From: Aeromonas fluvialis
GTDB taxonomy: Bacteria; Pseudomonadota; Gammaproteobacteria; Enterobacterales; Aeromonadaceae
Assembly: GCF_000819885.1 (NCBI RefSeq)
Contig: NZ_CDBO01000020.1
Coordinates: 1 to 39,397, forward strand
DNA length: 39,397 bases
Direction of reading: 5' to 3'
In this document: positions 1 to 7,928 of the stretch, piece by piece
Position numbering within the stretch: the first letter of the stretch is position 1
Layout: each line of letters begins with the position of its first letter
Notes under the pieces: model-generated
Told to the model about the DNA's origin: nothing
Database searches by the model: none
What the model saw: only the letters and a program-made list of their open reading frames with translations
Translations under genes and position numbers: made by a program

Positions 1-165
1 ATCTTGACGAACACCGCTGTCCCGACCACTGCCGCAACCGGCATCGACGATATGGCCACCGGGTGGCAGCAGCGGCAAAAAGTGCTGATAGAGAGGCTGC
101 ATATCGACACTCAGGGTACTGTCGGCAAATGCACGGGCGTGCTGATCGTAGTAAGCGATGGACAT
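1..165 (-). CDS. SAM-dependent methyltransferase, N-terminal part (runs off the left edge)
   Basis: The reverse strand is open from an ATG at 165 to the window edge, giving 55 residues that begin MSIAYYDQHARAFAD. At about residues 39-48 it carries VDAGCGSGRD, the glycine-rich SAM-binding motif I of class I methyltransferases. It is preceded by the YYDxHA(R)xFAD opening typical of small UbiE/Tellurite-type methyltransferases. The substrate cannot be told from this fragment. It lies downstream of tmRNA on the same strand, separated from it by the tmRNA terminator, so it probably has its own promoter. The sequence just before the ATG (CTTCCCTC) has no good Shine-Dalgarno match, so the start is tentative; no better in-frame start is visible upstream. 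Confidence 0.7.
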   Translation of the reverse strand, partial: MSIAYYDQHARAFADSTLSVDMQPLYQHFLPLLPPGGHIVDAGCGSGRDSGVRQD

Positions 166-404
166 GAGGGAAGCACCGATAAGCAAAGTGGAAATACCCT
201 ATCAAAAACAATGGAGTAATGGAAACTTCAGCGTAAGAAGACTGTTCATATGACTACGGTGATATGGGTGCTGCTGTTACGACACTTACTCTCAAAGAGA
301 GGAGCCTTTGCGAAACACTATTTTGTAAAATTCAAAAGTGTTTGGTATTTCCCAAGAGAAAAGCCAACAGGTTGGGTCTTTGTGAACCAGATGAACAAAT
401 AAAA

Positions 405-433
405 AAGGGCCACCTCTTGCGAGGTGGCCCTTT
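405..433 (-). terminator. Rho-independent terminator of tmRNA
   Basis: A perfect 10-bp stem (GGGCCACCTC, 407-416, pairing with 421-430) has a 4-base loop. Read on the minus strand it is followed by TTTTTTATTT. It starts about 10 bases after the mature CCA end of tmRNA, the expected place for ssrA termination and 3' processing. Confidence 0.9.
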
Positions 434-442
434 CCAAACGTT

Positions 443-802
443 TGGTGGAGCTGGGGGGATTTGAACCCCCGTCCAAAATTACTACATCCTTGGTACTACA
501 TGCTTAGTCACTCTTTACATTCGCCAACCCGCTGCGGAGAGACACGCCACGCATTGACTAGCTCGATTGGTTTTAATGCTTCCGCCCCGAGCAGGACTTC
601 CACACGATCCTGTGAAGGATGACCTTCCGATTCCCTAGGACACAGGCAAGCTAGGGTAGAAGGGCTCTATGCAGGTTATTAAGCTGCTAGTGCGTAGTTT
701 TCGTCGTTTGCGACTATTTTTTTGCGGTTTATTAACGAGGCCTACCGCACCTCGGCATGCACCTTGGGTTTCGTGAATCTTGTCGAATCCAGAATCAGCC
801 CC
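443..802 (-). ncRNA. ssrA: Transfer-messenger RNA (tmRNA)
   Basis: tmRNA rescues stalled ribosomes in trans-translation, acting first as alanyl-tRNA and then as a short mRNA that adds a degradation tag. On the minus strand the 5' end is GGGGCTGATTCTGGATTCGACA (802 downwards), the standard tmRNA start. The 3' end is a tRNA-like arm with GGTTCAAATCC, ending in GCTCCACCA at 443. The length of about 360 nt fits gammaproteobacterial ssrA. The internal tag frame is at 711-676. The protein partner SmpB is encoded just upstream on the same strand, as in many gammaproteobacteria. The promoter is at 818-845 and the terminator at 405-433. Confidence 0.97.
676..711 (-). other. tmRNA proteolysis-tag reading frame (ANDENYALAA)
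   Basis: Inside ssrA, the minus strand from 711 reads GCA AAC GAC GAA AAC TAC GCA CTA GCA GCT followed by TAA TAA, encoding ANDENYALAA. This is identical to the well-known E. coli tag and ends in the LAA recognised by ClpXP/ClpAP. The double stop is typical. Confidence 0.95.
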
Positions 803-817
803 AAGTTGTTAATTGCG

Positions 818-845
818 ATTGTACGCAAAAATGCTGTCATAGCAA
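818..845 (-). promoter_or_regulatory. Probable sigma-70 promoter of ssrA
   Basis: On the minus strand, TTGCTA (845-840) and TACAAT (823-818) are separated by 16 bp. The -10 box ends 15 bases before the mature 5' end of tmRNA at 802, allowing a short precursor leader. Confidence 0.65.
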
Positions 846-968
846 GGCGTTGATACCCATTCCCTCTGGCAGCCAGTCTGTTTGCCGATTTATTGTACGC
901 AGCTGAGCCTGAAGAGCCAGCTGCGCTGGGGGAAGGTGAACTGGCGTCCTGATCCTGCTAGTAGCAGG

Positions 969-1457
969 TTAGCCGCGATGCTTGTTCTTCATGATGCGGG
1001 CTTTTTCCCGATCCCATTCGCGGGCCTTGGTATCTTCGCGCTTGTCGTGCTCTTTCTTGCCCTTCACCAGACCGATCTCGACCTTGACCCAGCACTGTTT
1101 CCAATAGAGGGCGAGGGGAACTATGGTGTAGCCCTGACGGGCAATCAGGCTTTCGAGCTTGTCGAGTTCACGACGGCTCAGCAGCAGTTTGCGGGTCCGG
1201 GTCGGGTCACATACCACGTGGCTGGAGGCCGCTTGCAGTGGCAGGAAGCTGGAGCCGAACAGGTAGGCCTCGCCATCGCGGAAGATGACATAGGCTTCGC
1301 TGATGTTGGCCTTGCCCGCCCGCAGGGATTTGACTTCCCACCCTTGTAGGGACAGACCCGCTTCGATCTTCTCTTCGATGAAGTATTCGTGGCGCGCGGT
1401 TCTGTTGAGTGCAATGGTGCTGGACCCGGCTTTGTTTTTACTGTTTTTTTTGCTCAT
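969..1457 (-). CDS. smpB: SsrA-binding protein SmpB
   Basis: This 162-residue basic protein of the SmpB family binds the tRNA-like domain of tmRNA and delivers it to stalled ribosomes. Family features include the N-terminal [14 protein letters not shown] segment, [17 protein letters not shown] in the OB-fold core, and GKKEHDKRE followed by a lysine/arginine-rich C-terminal tail (residues about 132-162) that occupies the mRNA channel of the ribosome. Length and ends match the family. It lies 166 bp upstream of ssrA on the same strand. It has its own strong promoter (1493-1520), divergent from ratA. Only a weak GGAAA ribosome-binding site precedes the ATG. Confidence 0.97.
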   Translation of the reverse strand: MSKKNSKNKAGSSTIALNRTARHEYFIEEKIEAGLSLQGWEVKSLRAGKANISEAYVIFRDGEAYLFGSSFLPLQAASSHVVCDPTRTRKLLLSRRELDKLESLIARQGYTIVPLALYWKQCWVKVEIGLVKGKKEHDKREDTKAREWDREKARIMKNKHRG

Positions 1458-1492
1458 GACGGGCGATTTCCGGCAATGACTAGGAGGCTCGT

Positions 1493-1520
1493 ATTATACG
1501 TAGGCCGGGGCGGCTGTAAA
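1493..1520 (-). promoter_or_regulatory. Strong sigma-70-type promoter of smpB
   Basis: On the minus strand, TTTACA (1520-1515, 5 of 6 to consensus) and a perfect TATAAT (1498-1493) are 16 bp apart. The -10 box ends 36 bases before the smpB ATG. Confidence 0.75.
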
Positions 1521-1592
1521 ACGCGCAGCGGGTCAAGTGATGGCTTTCTGAGCGGTTTGGTCGAGGTTTTACCTCCACAACCCGAAACATGG

Positions 1593-1601
1593 TGATAAAA
1601 T
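1593..1601 (+). promoter_or_regulatory. Extended -10 element for ratA-rnfH
   Basis: TGATAAAAT fits an extended -10 (TG, one base, TAAAAT). It lies 26 bp before the ratA ATG. No good -35 is visible at the right distance. Expression start is inferred from position only. Confidence 0.4.
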
Positions 1602-1626
1602 CGCGCTGATTGGATGAGGAAAAGCC

Positions 1627-2061
1627 ATGCCCCGAATTACGCGCAGTGCCCTGGTGATGTTCAGTGCCGAACAGATGTTCAAGTTGGTTAACGATGTGGA
1701 TGCCTATCCGCAGTTTTTGCCTGGCTGTGTTGGCAGCCGTGTCCACGAGGCTGGCGATGACTACATGATGGCGTCGGTCGATGTGGCCAAGGCGGGGATT
1801 GCCAAGACCTTTACCACTCGCAATCAGCTGGATGTGAACCGTCAGATCAGGATGGAGCTGGTGGATGGCCCGTTCCGCAAGCTGGCGGGCTGGTGGACCT
1901 TTACCCCGCTCGATGTGGATGCCTGCAAGGTGGAGTTTGATCTCGATTTCGAATTCACCTCCAAGCTGATCGAGGTGGCGTTCGGCCAGGTATTTCGCGA
2001 TCTGGTGAGCGCCATGGTCTCTGCCTTCTCCAAGCGGGCGAAGGAGGTATACGGTGTCTGA
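1627..2061 (+). CDS. ratA: RatA/Coq10-type START-domain protein
   Basis: This 144-residue protein of the polyketide-cyclase/START superfamily (COQ10/RatA, YfjG in E. coli) has family marks MPRITRSALVMFSAEQMFKLVNDVDAYPQFLPGC near the N-terminus and SKLIEVAFGQVFRDL with a long C-terminal helix. In E. coli the protein was described as a toxin that interferes with 70S ribosome association, while Coq10 homologues bind ubiquinone. The sequence alone does not decide between these roles. A GAGGA ribosome-binding site precedes the ATG. The gene overlaps rnfH by 8 bp, and the pair sits divergent from smpB, as in E. coli. Confidence 0.92.
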   Translation: MPRITRSALVMFSAEQMFKLVNDVDAYPQFLPGCVGSRVHEAGDDYMMASVDVAKAGIAKTFTTRNQLDVNRQIRMELVDGPFRKLAGWWTFTPLDVDACKVEFDLDFEFTSKLIEVAFGQVFRDLVSAMVSAFSKRAKEVYGV

Positions 2062-2401
2062 CCAGCTCAATATCGAGGTGGTCTACGCCTTGCCGCAGCA
2101 GCAGACGGTGATCGTGCTGCGGGTGGCGCCCGAGACCTGCGTGCTGGCGGCCATCGAGCAGTCGGGCATAGTGCAAAAGCACCCCGAGATCGATCTGGCG
2201 GTCAACAAGTTCGGCATCTACAGCCGTCCGGTGAAAGGGAGCGAGCAGTTGCACGATGGGGATCGCATCGAGATTTATCGTCCGCTGATCGCCGATCCGC
2301 GCGAGATGCGCAAAAAGCGCGCCGAGAGAGCCAAAGAGGAGGGGAGGGCCGATAGCGTCACTGGCGGCCGACCCGATGCCCACCGCAAGCGGGGCGAGTA
2401 G
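2054..2401 (+). CDS. rnfH: RnfH family ubiquitin-like protein (RatB)
   Basis: This 115-residue protein has the beta-grasp RnfH/UPF0125 fold. Residues about 5-80 (IEVVYALPQQQTVIVLRV, KHPEIDLAVNKFGIYSR, LHDGDRIEIYRPL) match the family. It is followed by a charged Lys/Arg/Glu-rich tail (DPREMRKKRAERAKEE) common to RnfH proteins. The family is found next to ratA or in rnf operons; its biochemical role is unclear. The start is GTG at 2054, chosen because AAGGAGG lies at 2041-2047 and the gene then overlaps the ratA stop, suggesting translational coupling. Confidence 0.9.
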   Translation: MSDQLNIEVVYALPQQQTVIVLRVAPETCVLAAIEQSGIVQKHPEIDLAVNKFGIYSRPVKGSEQLHDGDRIEIYRPLIADPREMRKKRAERAKEEGRADSVTGGRPDAHRKRGE

Positions 2402-2467
2402 TTCCCACCGAGCTCATGAATTAAGCCTTCGTTCTTCCCCCTTTTCTTTTGTGTCGAGATAACGGCC

Positions 2468-5400
2468 ATGCAATTTACGTCCATCCATAACCAACTCCTC
2501 TTTTATGTGGCCAGACACCACCAATGCACGCTGACTCAGCTTGGCTATTCGTTTGGTCATTCGCTCAAGCAAGCGGAGAAGGCTGCGCTGGCCGAGTTGG
2601 TGGATGCCGAGATGATCCATCGGGAGAAAGGTGGTCCTTACTGTCTGGCGATAGAGGGATTCTGGTATCTGCTCTATCTCCATTTCAACCACCCCCAAGA
2701 TCTGCCTGGCGTACTGAAGTTTTCCAGTTGGAACTGGTCTTCCATGGCCACTAACCTGATGGATGGAAAAGGAGCCCAGTGGTATCGGGGGGGATTGAGC
2801 GCAAACGACAAGGCGGTTTTTGGCGCCTCTGGTGCAACACGGGTGTTTGGTAATCTCTCGCTGGCGCTGCAGAAGATCATTGTTGAGTGCTGGCAAGAGG
2901 AGGAGTTCCTTGGCGGACAAGCCTTGTATCCCTGGGGTGACCTGAGGATGGCGGGCGAAGGAATAGCCATGGCCGAGCGCCTCTCGTATATGCAGTTCGA
3001 GCAAGAGAACTTGCTGCTGGATCGGGAGTACGAGTGCCCCTGGAGTGCAGCCAATCTTGTCGGGTTATTGCGCGACTATCGGGGAGAAGCCGGCGCTCAG
3101 TGTCGCGTACTGGAACAGGCGCTATTTGACTGGCGGACAAATTCCAAACAGAAGGGCTTCTTCCCGGGGGCGTTGACGATCATTTGGCTTGGCCTGATGG
3201 CGGTAATGGGGGCGGATCTGGCCCGTTGGCAAAAGGAGGTGCTGACATGGGCCAAAAAGCAGATGCCTTGGTTAGTGAGTTATGTGGACTTGCTGGATGG
3301 CAAGACAGTCGCTTTTATCGACCAGGTATTACTTGAGTGGCGCGGTGAACTGGAGGCATTTACGCCGCAATCTTATGTACCGTTTGGCCAACTCTGGCTT
3401 GCCCTTTGTCTCATCTGGGCAGCGCAGGAGAACCGGCAGGGGGCAACTCAGCTGGCTGACTGGCAGGTGGAGCCCTTTTTGAGTGCGCCTCCCCAGCACC
3501 TGTTGATGGCGCTTTGCCAGGATCTGTTGCGCCTGCTGCTGGCGCGACCGACGACGCTTGCTATCTTCACTGTTTCCCGTCCTGAGCAGTGGGAGCGCTG
3601 GCTTGCCGCCTTGCCATCCTCTCGGGGCCCGCAGCCAAAGCGTGAGCGGTTGGTATGGCAACTGGGCTCGCGGGGTAATGAGCTGGTCTGTCGCCTGCAA
3701 AAAGAGAGCGTCAAGGGTGGCTGGAGCAGTGGTCGCCTCATTCACAACATGTGGGATGTCGATAACCTCTATCCCGAGGTGGCGGATGAGAAAGATTTGC
3801 AGATTGCACATCGGATGCAACGCAGTTATTTCCATGGTCCCGATATCGCGACCTTGCGCTTGCTGGCTGAGCATCCCCGGTTGCAAACCAGCGAGGGCAC
3901 CCCGCTTGCCCTGCTGTTGAACTCGCCATTGCTGGCCATCAGGGAGCTGGAGGGCCGCTGGCAAGCCACCTTGATGAGCGATGGCAAAGCGATTGCGGTG
4001 ACTGCGCACAAGAAGATCATGCCCATTGCCGCCGATCTATGGCAAGTGGAGGCGGTACCGGAACCAGTGCAAGAGTTGTTGCCCTATTTCGAGAACATGC
4101 CCGAGTTGCCTGCCGAAGCATTGCCAAAACTGGCCGATGCCCTCAATCAAATACCGCAGCTGGATTGGATCTGCGACCATCCTGAGCTGGCCAGCCATAC
4201 CCGACTCAGCGCTTGTCCTGTCGATGCCGTGGTGTTGGCTGACTTGCAAAAAGAGACCCTCAACCTGCAGTTGGTAAACCAGCTGGCCGGAGGAAAAGCC
4301 ATCCCTTTGGGCAATGGCGCCGAGTTCATCAAGGATTGGCAAACGCCACATCACTACTGGCAGCGGACATTGAAGCAAGAGAGAGCACTGGCCAAAAAAG
4401 TGGTCAAGGCACTCGGGCTGGCTGGCAAGGGCCCCTGGTCGCTGAGCGGCGTCGAGCTGATCCCCATGCTGGAACGGTTCGCGGCGCTGGACGATCTTGG
4501 GGTTCGCCTGCAATGGCACAGCGACAGTCAACGGGTCAGTTTGATTGGCGAGGAGGCGCTGACGCTACGCATTGAGCAGCAGCAGGAGTGGTTTGCCATC
4601 GATGGTGAGCTGCTGGTCGATCAGCAGCAGGTGCTGGATCTGCGCCTGTTATTGCGTCAGATCAGCAGCGGGCGACGCTATATCACGCTGGAGGGCAAAC
4701 AGGCCCATATGATGCTCAGTGAGGGGCTGCTGGCTCGTCTGACTACGTTGGCAGCACTGGTAGATGAGAAGCAGCAGGTGAGTCAGCGGTTGGCGTATCC
4801 CTTGATGCACCTGCTTGAACAAGGGGCGGTCAGCGGGGATCAAGGGTGGCAAACCCTGACCGATGCCTGGCGTCAGGAGGCCCATTGCCCCGCTGAGTTG
4901 ATGACTCCGCTACGGGAGTATCAGCAGGTGGGTGTGCAGTGGATGGCCAATCTGGCGCTTCACCGCTTCGGCGCCTGTCTTGCCGATGACATGGGGTTGG
5001 GCAAGACCATCCAGGCGTTGACCCTGCTGCGCCTTAGAAAAGAGCAGGGCCCCGCGCTGGTCATAGTGCCGAAGTCTCTGTTGGCCAACTGGTGTGATGA
5101 AGCGGCCCGTTTTGCACCGGATCTCACGGTGCAGGTGCTCAATGAGCAGCAAGACAGGGGGGCCGCTCTCGCCAACCTGGGGCCCGGAGCCCTCTTGTTG
5201 ACTACCTATGGGCTGGTGGCCAGTCATGGCGAGCTCGGCGACATATCATGGGCCACCATAGTAGCGGATGAGGCGCAGCAGATTAAAAATGCCAGCACGG
5301 CGCGCGCCAAGGCGCTCTTCAATCTGGATGGTGCGTTTCGACTCGCCCTCAGTGGCACCCCGGTCGAGAACCATCTCGGGGAGCTCTGGAGCTTGTTCAA

Positions 5401-6262
5401 CTTCATTAACCCAGGCCTTTTGGGTAATAAAACTCAATTCAAACAACGCTTTGGCAAGGCGAGTCGGGACCCCGCCCATCTTGCCCAGCTGAAAGGGGTG
5501 ATCGCCCCCTTTGTGTTGCGTCGCCTCAAGCGCGAAGTGTTGGCCGAGTTGCCGGAAAAGACCGAGATTGTGCACCACGTCGAGCTGTCTGGAGAGGAGC
5601 AGGCTCTTTATGAGGCGAGCCGCCGCGAAGCAGTGAGCCAGATGGAGAGTGGTGAAGGGCACAACCTGATGCTGATGCTGAGTAATCTCACCCGGTTGCG
5701 CCGGATCTGCTGCTCTCCGGCCTTGATATTGCCTGATTGGCAACAACCGCAAAGCAAGCTGGATGCCGCTATGGAGCTGGCGCTGGAGGCGATTGATAAC
5801 GGTCACCGGATCCTGGTGTTCAGCCAGTTTGTCGATCTGCTGACCTTGCTGCGCCAGCGCCTGGCAGATGCCGACCTCGACTACTGCTATCTCGATGGTT
5901 CTTGCAGTACCAAACAACGGCAACAGGCGATAGAGCGCTTCAAAACCCAGGCGATACCGCTGTTTTTGATCAGTTTGAAAGCGGGAGGAACCGGGCTCAA
6001 TCTGACCGAGGCCGACACAGTGATCCATCTCGATCCCTGGTGGAATCCCGCAGTGGAAGATCAGGCCAGTGATCGGGTCCATCGTATTGGTCAGACTGAG
6101 CCCGTAACCGTTTATCGTCTGATGTGCGAGCAGACGGTGGAAGAAAAAATAGTAGCCCTGCATGCCCAGAAACGGGAACTGGCCGAAGGGGTGCTGGGGG
6201 ATCAGCATCAGGTGGCCCAGATAGATGCAGACGTGATCAGGGGTCTGTTGACCACAGGATAA
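2468..6262 (+). CDS. Large SNF2-family DEAD/DEAH-type ATPase (helicase)
   Basis: This 1264-residue protein has its ATPase engine in the last third. ADDMGLGKT (motif I, residues 839-847) binds ATP, DEAQ (934-937) is motif II, SGTPVEN is motif III, VFSQF and LISLKAGGTGLNL belong to the C-terminal RecA lobe, and DRVHRIGQ (1202-1209) is motif VI. Just upstream, residues about 690-770 resemble the helicase-associated domain of bacterial SNF2 proteins. The first roughly 600 residues are unassigned; they open with a stretch that could be a winged helix. No SWIM zinc finger is visible. Members remodel protein-DNA complexes rather than unwind DNA. It appears to be a single-gene unit with its own terminator at 6302-6337. 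Substrate and role are unknown. No clear Shine-Dalgarno precedes the ATG, so the exact start is uncertain. Confidence 0.88.
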   Translation: MQFTSIHNQLLFYVARHHQCTLTQLGYSFGHSLKQAEKAALAELVDAEMIHREKGGPYCLAIEGFWYLLYLHFNHPQDLPGVLKFSSWNWSSMATNLMDGKGAQWYRGGLSANDKAVFGASGATRVFGNLSLALQKIIVECWQEEEFLGGQALYPWGDLRMAGEGIAMAERLSYMQFEQENLLLDREYECPWSAANLVGLLRDYRGEAGAQCRVLEQALFDWRTNSKQKGFFPGALTIIWLGLMAVMGADLARWQKEVLTWAKKQMPWLVSYVDLLDGKTVAFIDQVLLEWRGELEAFTPQSYVPFGQLWLALCLIWAAQENRQGATQLADWQVEPFLSAPPQHLLMALCQDLLRLLLARPTTLAIFTVSRPEQWERWLAALPSSRGPQPKRERLVWQLGSRGNELVCRLQKESVKGGWSSGRLIHNMWDVDNLYPEVADEKDLQIAHRMQRSYFHGPDIATLRLLAEHPRLQTSEGTPLALLLNSPLLAIRELEGRWQATLMSDGKAIAVTAHKKIMPIAADLWQVEAVPEPVQELLPYFENMPELPAEALPKLADALNQIPQLDWICDHPELASHTRLSACPVDAVVLADLQKETLNLQLVNQLAGGKAIPLGNGAEFIKDWQTPHHYWQRTLKQERALAKKVVKALGLAGKGPWSLSGVELIPMLERFAALDDLGVRLQWHSDSQRVSLIGEEALTLRIEQQQEWFAIDGELLVDQQQVLDLRLLLRQISSGRRYITLEGKQAHMMLSEGLLARLTTLAALVDEKQQVSQRLAYPLMHLLEQGAVSGDQGWQTLTDAWRQEAHCPAELMTPLREYQQVGVQWMANLALHRFGACLADDMGLGKTIQALTLLRLRKEQGPALVIVPKSLLANWCDEAARFAPDLTVQVLNEQQDRGAALANLGPGALLLTTYGLVASHGELGDISWATIVADEAQQIKNASTARAKALFNLDGAFRLALSGTPVENHLGELWSLFNFINPGLLGNKTQFKQRFGKASRDPAHLAQLKGVIAPFVLRRLKREVLAELPEKTEIVHHVELSGEEQALYEASRREAVSQMESGEGHNLMLMLSNLTRLRRICCSPALILPDWQQPQSKLDAAMELALEAIDNGHRILVFSQFVDLLTLLRQRLADADLDYCYLDGSCSTKQRQQAIERFKTQAIPLFLISLKAGGTGLNLTEADTVIHLDPWWNPAVEDQASDRVHRIGQTEPVTVYRLMCEQTVEEKIVALHAQKRELAEGVLGDQHQVAQIDADVIRGLLTTG

Positions 6263-6301
6263 TCCCACGCGGCATTATGCTGATTGTGGCTCGGTTGATC
6301 G

Positions 6302-6337
6302 GGCGGGAGCTGCGCAGTGGCGGCTCCCGCCTTTTTT
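6302..6337 (+). terminator. Terminator of the SNF2 gene
   Basis: A 9-bp GC-rich stem (GGCGGGAGC, 6302-6310, with GCTCCCGCC, 6323-6331) is followed by TTTTTT. It lies between two convergent genes and is oriented for the plus-strand helicase. Confidence 0.85.
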
Positions 6338-6338
6338 C

Positions 6339-7604
6339 TTATTCGGATGCGCCTCCCAGACGGGCGCGTGCCCAGCTGGCCAGCAGATCGACACCGCTTT
6401 GCATCACCCGCTCATCGAAATCGAAGGCGTTGTGGTGATGGGGCGCCGCCAGATCGGCGCCCAGAATGAGATAAGCCGCCTCACCCCCCTGTTTTTGTAC
6501 CCGCTCCATCAGAAAACCGGCATCTTCGCTGGCGCCAAAGCGGCGAGTCTGGATGGTGGCGAGCCCCTGTTTGCGGGCCAGTGCCGCCACTTCAGCTTGC
6601 AGCGCCGGGCTGTTCTCCAGGGCAATGGCTTCACCCTGTTTGATGATGCGATAGGTGACGTCGTGGGCGAGGGCGGTACCTTCGACGATCCGTTGCACCT
6701 GACCAAACATGTAGTCATTGAGGGCGCTGTCGGCACCACGGGTTTCCCCTTGCAACAGGGCGTGATCGGGAATGACGTTGCGCCCGCTGCCGCCATGGAG
6801 CTGGCCTATGTTGATGCGGGTCATGCCGTCGCGGTGGCGGGGAATACCGAGCATGGCGGTGGTGGCCATGCAGGCGGCTGCCAGCGCATTGTGGCCGGCG
6901 TTGGGTTCGAGCCCCGCGTGAGCGGCGGTGCCCAGGAAGTGAACATCGAACTTGGTGGAGCAGAGAAACTCGGTGGGGTTGATCACCAGCTCGCCACTGC
7001 CAGCATGAATGCCGATATGGAGTGAGAGTAAGGCATCCACGTCATCGAGTGCGCCACCGGCAGCCAGCGCCTTGCCACCGCGGCACCCCTCTTCGGCGGG
7101 TTGGAAGAAGAGCTTGATGCGGCCGCACAGTTGATCTTTCGTCGCCATCAATTGGCTGGCCAGCCCCATGCCGATGGCGGTATGGCCATCGTGGGCACAG
7201 GCATGCATCCAGCCTCTGTTGCGAGAGGCAAATCCCTCTTGTGCAGGCTGGTGTTGCTCGGCGTCGGATTCTTCTACCTCCACCGCGTCGATATCAAAGC
7301 GAAAGGCGAGGGTGGGGCCAGGACGGCCGGTATCCAGCTCTCCCATCAGCCCGGTGACATCGCCGATGCGTGCCAGCCAGTCGGGATGTGCCCCTTGGCT
7401 CAGGGCGCGGTTTTTTTCAGCGGCGACATCGAGATCGCGCCCCATCATCAGATTGCTGGCCATCAGTTTGTCGCCAAGAACGATCTGATAGCCGAGTTCG
7501 CACAGATGGTGGGCAATCAGGCTGGTGGTACGAAATTCTTTCCAGGCAGCTTCCGGCAGTCGGTGCAGGTCGCGGCGCCAGGTGATCAACTGTTCAAGAG
7601 TCAT
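6339..7604 (-). CDS. M20 family metallo-amidohydrolase (AbgA-like)
   Basis: This 421-residue zinc-dependent amidohydrolase belongs to peptidase family M20D. Its active-site features are HACAHDGH (residues 134-141, metal ligands), PAEEG (169-173, catalytic Glu), HIGIHAG and HHHNAFDFDE near the C-terminus. A dimerisation (lid) domain lies in between. The overall pattern, including the insertion with WLARIGDVTGLMGELDTG, resembles AbgA, a subunit of p-aminobenzoyl-glutamate hydrolase. No abgB partner is adjacent, so the substrate is open. The ATG at 7604 is chosen because GGAAAAT precedes it at good spacing and MTLEQLITWRRDLHRLPE matches family N-termini; the frame is open about 95 codons further upstream but does not look coding. 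The usual HACGHDGH has an Ala for Gly at residue 137. Confidence 0.88.
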   Translation of the reverse strand: MTLEQLITWRRDLHRLPEAAWKEFRTTSLIAHHLCELGYQIVLGDKLMASNLMMGRDLDVAAEKNRALSQGAHPDWLARIGDVTGLMGELDTGRPGPTLAFRFDIDAVEVEESDAEQHQPAQEGFASRNRGWMHACAHDGHTAIGMGLASQLMATKDQLCGRIKLFFQPAEEGCRGGKALAAGGALDDVDALLSLHIGIHAGSGELVINPTEFLCSTKFDVHFLGTAAHAGLEPNAGHNALAAACMATTAMLGIPRHRDGMTRINIGQLHGGSGRNVIPDHALLQGETRGADSALNDYMFGQVQRIVEGTALAHDVTYRIIKQGEAIALENSPALQAEVAALARKQGLATIQTRRFGASEDAGFLMERVQKQGGEAAYLILGADLAAPHHHNAFDFDERVMQSGVDLLASWARARLGGASE

Positions 7605-7928
7605 GGTATTTTCCGACTGGATCGCGGTATTCGCTCGAAGGCTTTGGGGGTGGGCCACATTCACTCGCATGCATGTTGGCAAGCTGCGCTTTTTTAACAT
7701 CTCAATTAATTGCCGCTGGATCAAGTGCCCCCGTGTCGGTTGTCGTATCAGGGGGGAGTGTGCTGCGACCATCGACAGCCACAGAGCGGTGGATTGGGCC
7801 GTAAACAATGATAAACGGTGAATCCGGTCACATTTCGGGTGCTTGAAAAGCGTACCAGATTTGCGTACCGGGAGGATTACCCTGTACACCGTCAGTCATA
7901 TCTTGCCACTAAGGACAGGCACAGAGTG
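7605..7928. other. 324-bp divergent control region, amidohydrolase and GH14 gene
   Basis: No gene is supported here, although frames on both strands stay open. It holds a good CRP-like site (7817-7832). I see no clear sigma-70 box for either gene. The open frame upstream of the GH14 start runs through the CRP-like site, which argues that the longer version is not translated. Confidence 0.6.
7817..7832 (+). promoter_or_regulatory. CRP (cAMP receptor protein)-like binding site
   Basis: GGTGA-ATCCGG-TCACA matches the CRP consensus TGTGA-N6-TCACA at 9 of 10 positions and is followed by TTT as in strong sites. Its centre is about 104 bp before the GH14 ATG. It could activate the GH14 gene, fitting carbon catabolite control of a glucan enzyme, or the divergent amidohydrolase. 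This is a motif match only. Confidence 0.55.

Noticed and set aside
5246..6268. 340-codon open frame opposite the SNF2 ATPase region
   Set aside because: Shadow of the conserved helicase motifs on the other strand.
7871..7876. GGAGGA, resembling a MalT box core
   Set aside because: A single 6-bp match is expected by chance and MalT acts through several boxes.
7605..7889. N-terminal extension of the M20 amidohydrolase to 516 residues
   Set aside because: The extra 95 residues do not resemble the family, and a good ribosome-binding site precedes the ATG at 7604.
7818..7928. Upstream start of the GH14 protein (37 more residues)
   Set aside because: The GTG lies inside the CRP-like site and the extension shows no GH14 similarity. 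The ATG at 7929 begins right before the conserved domain.
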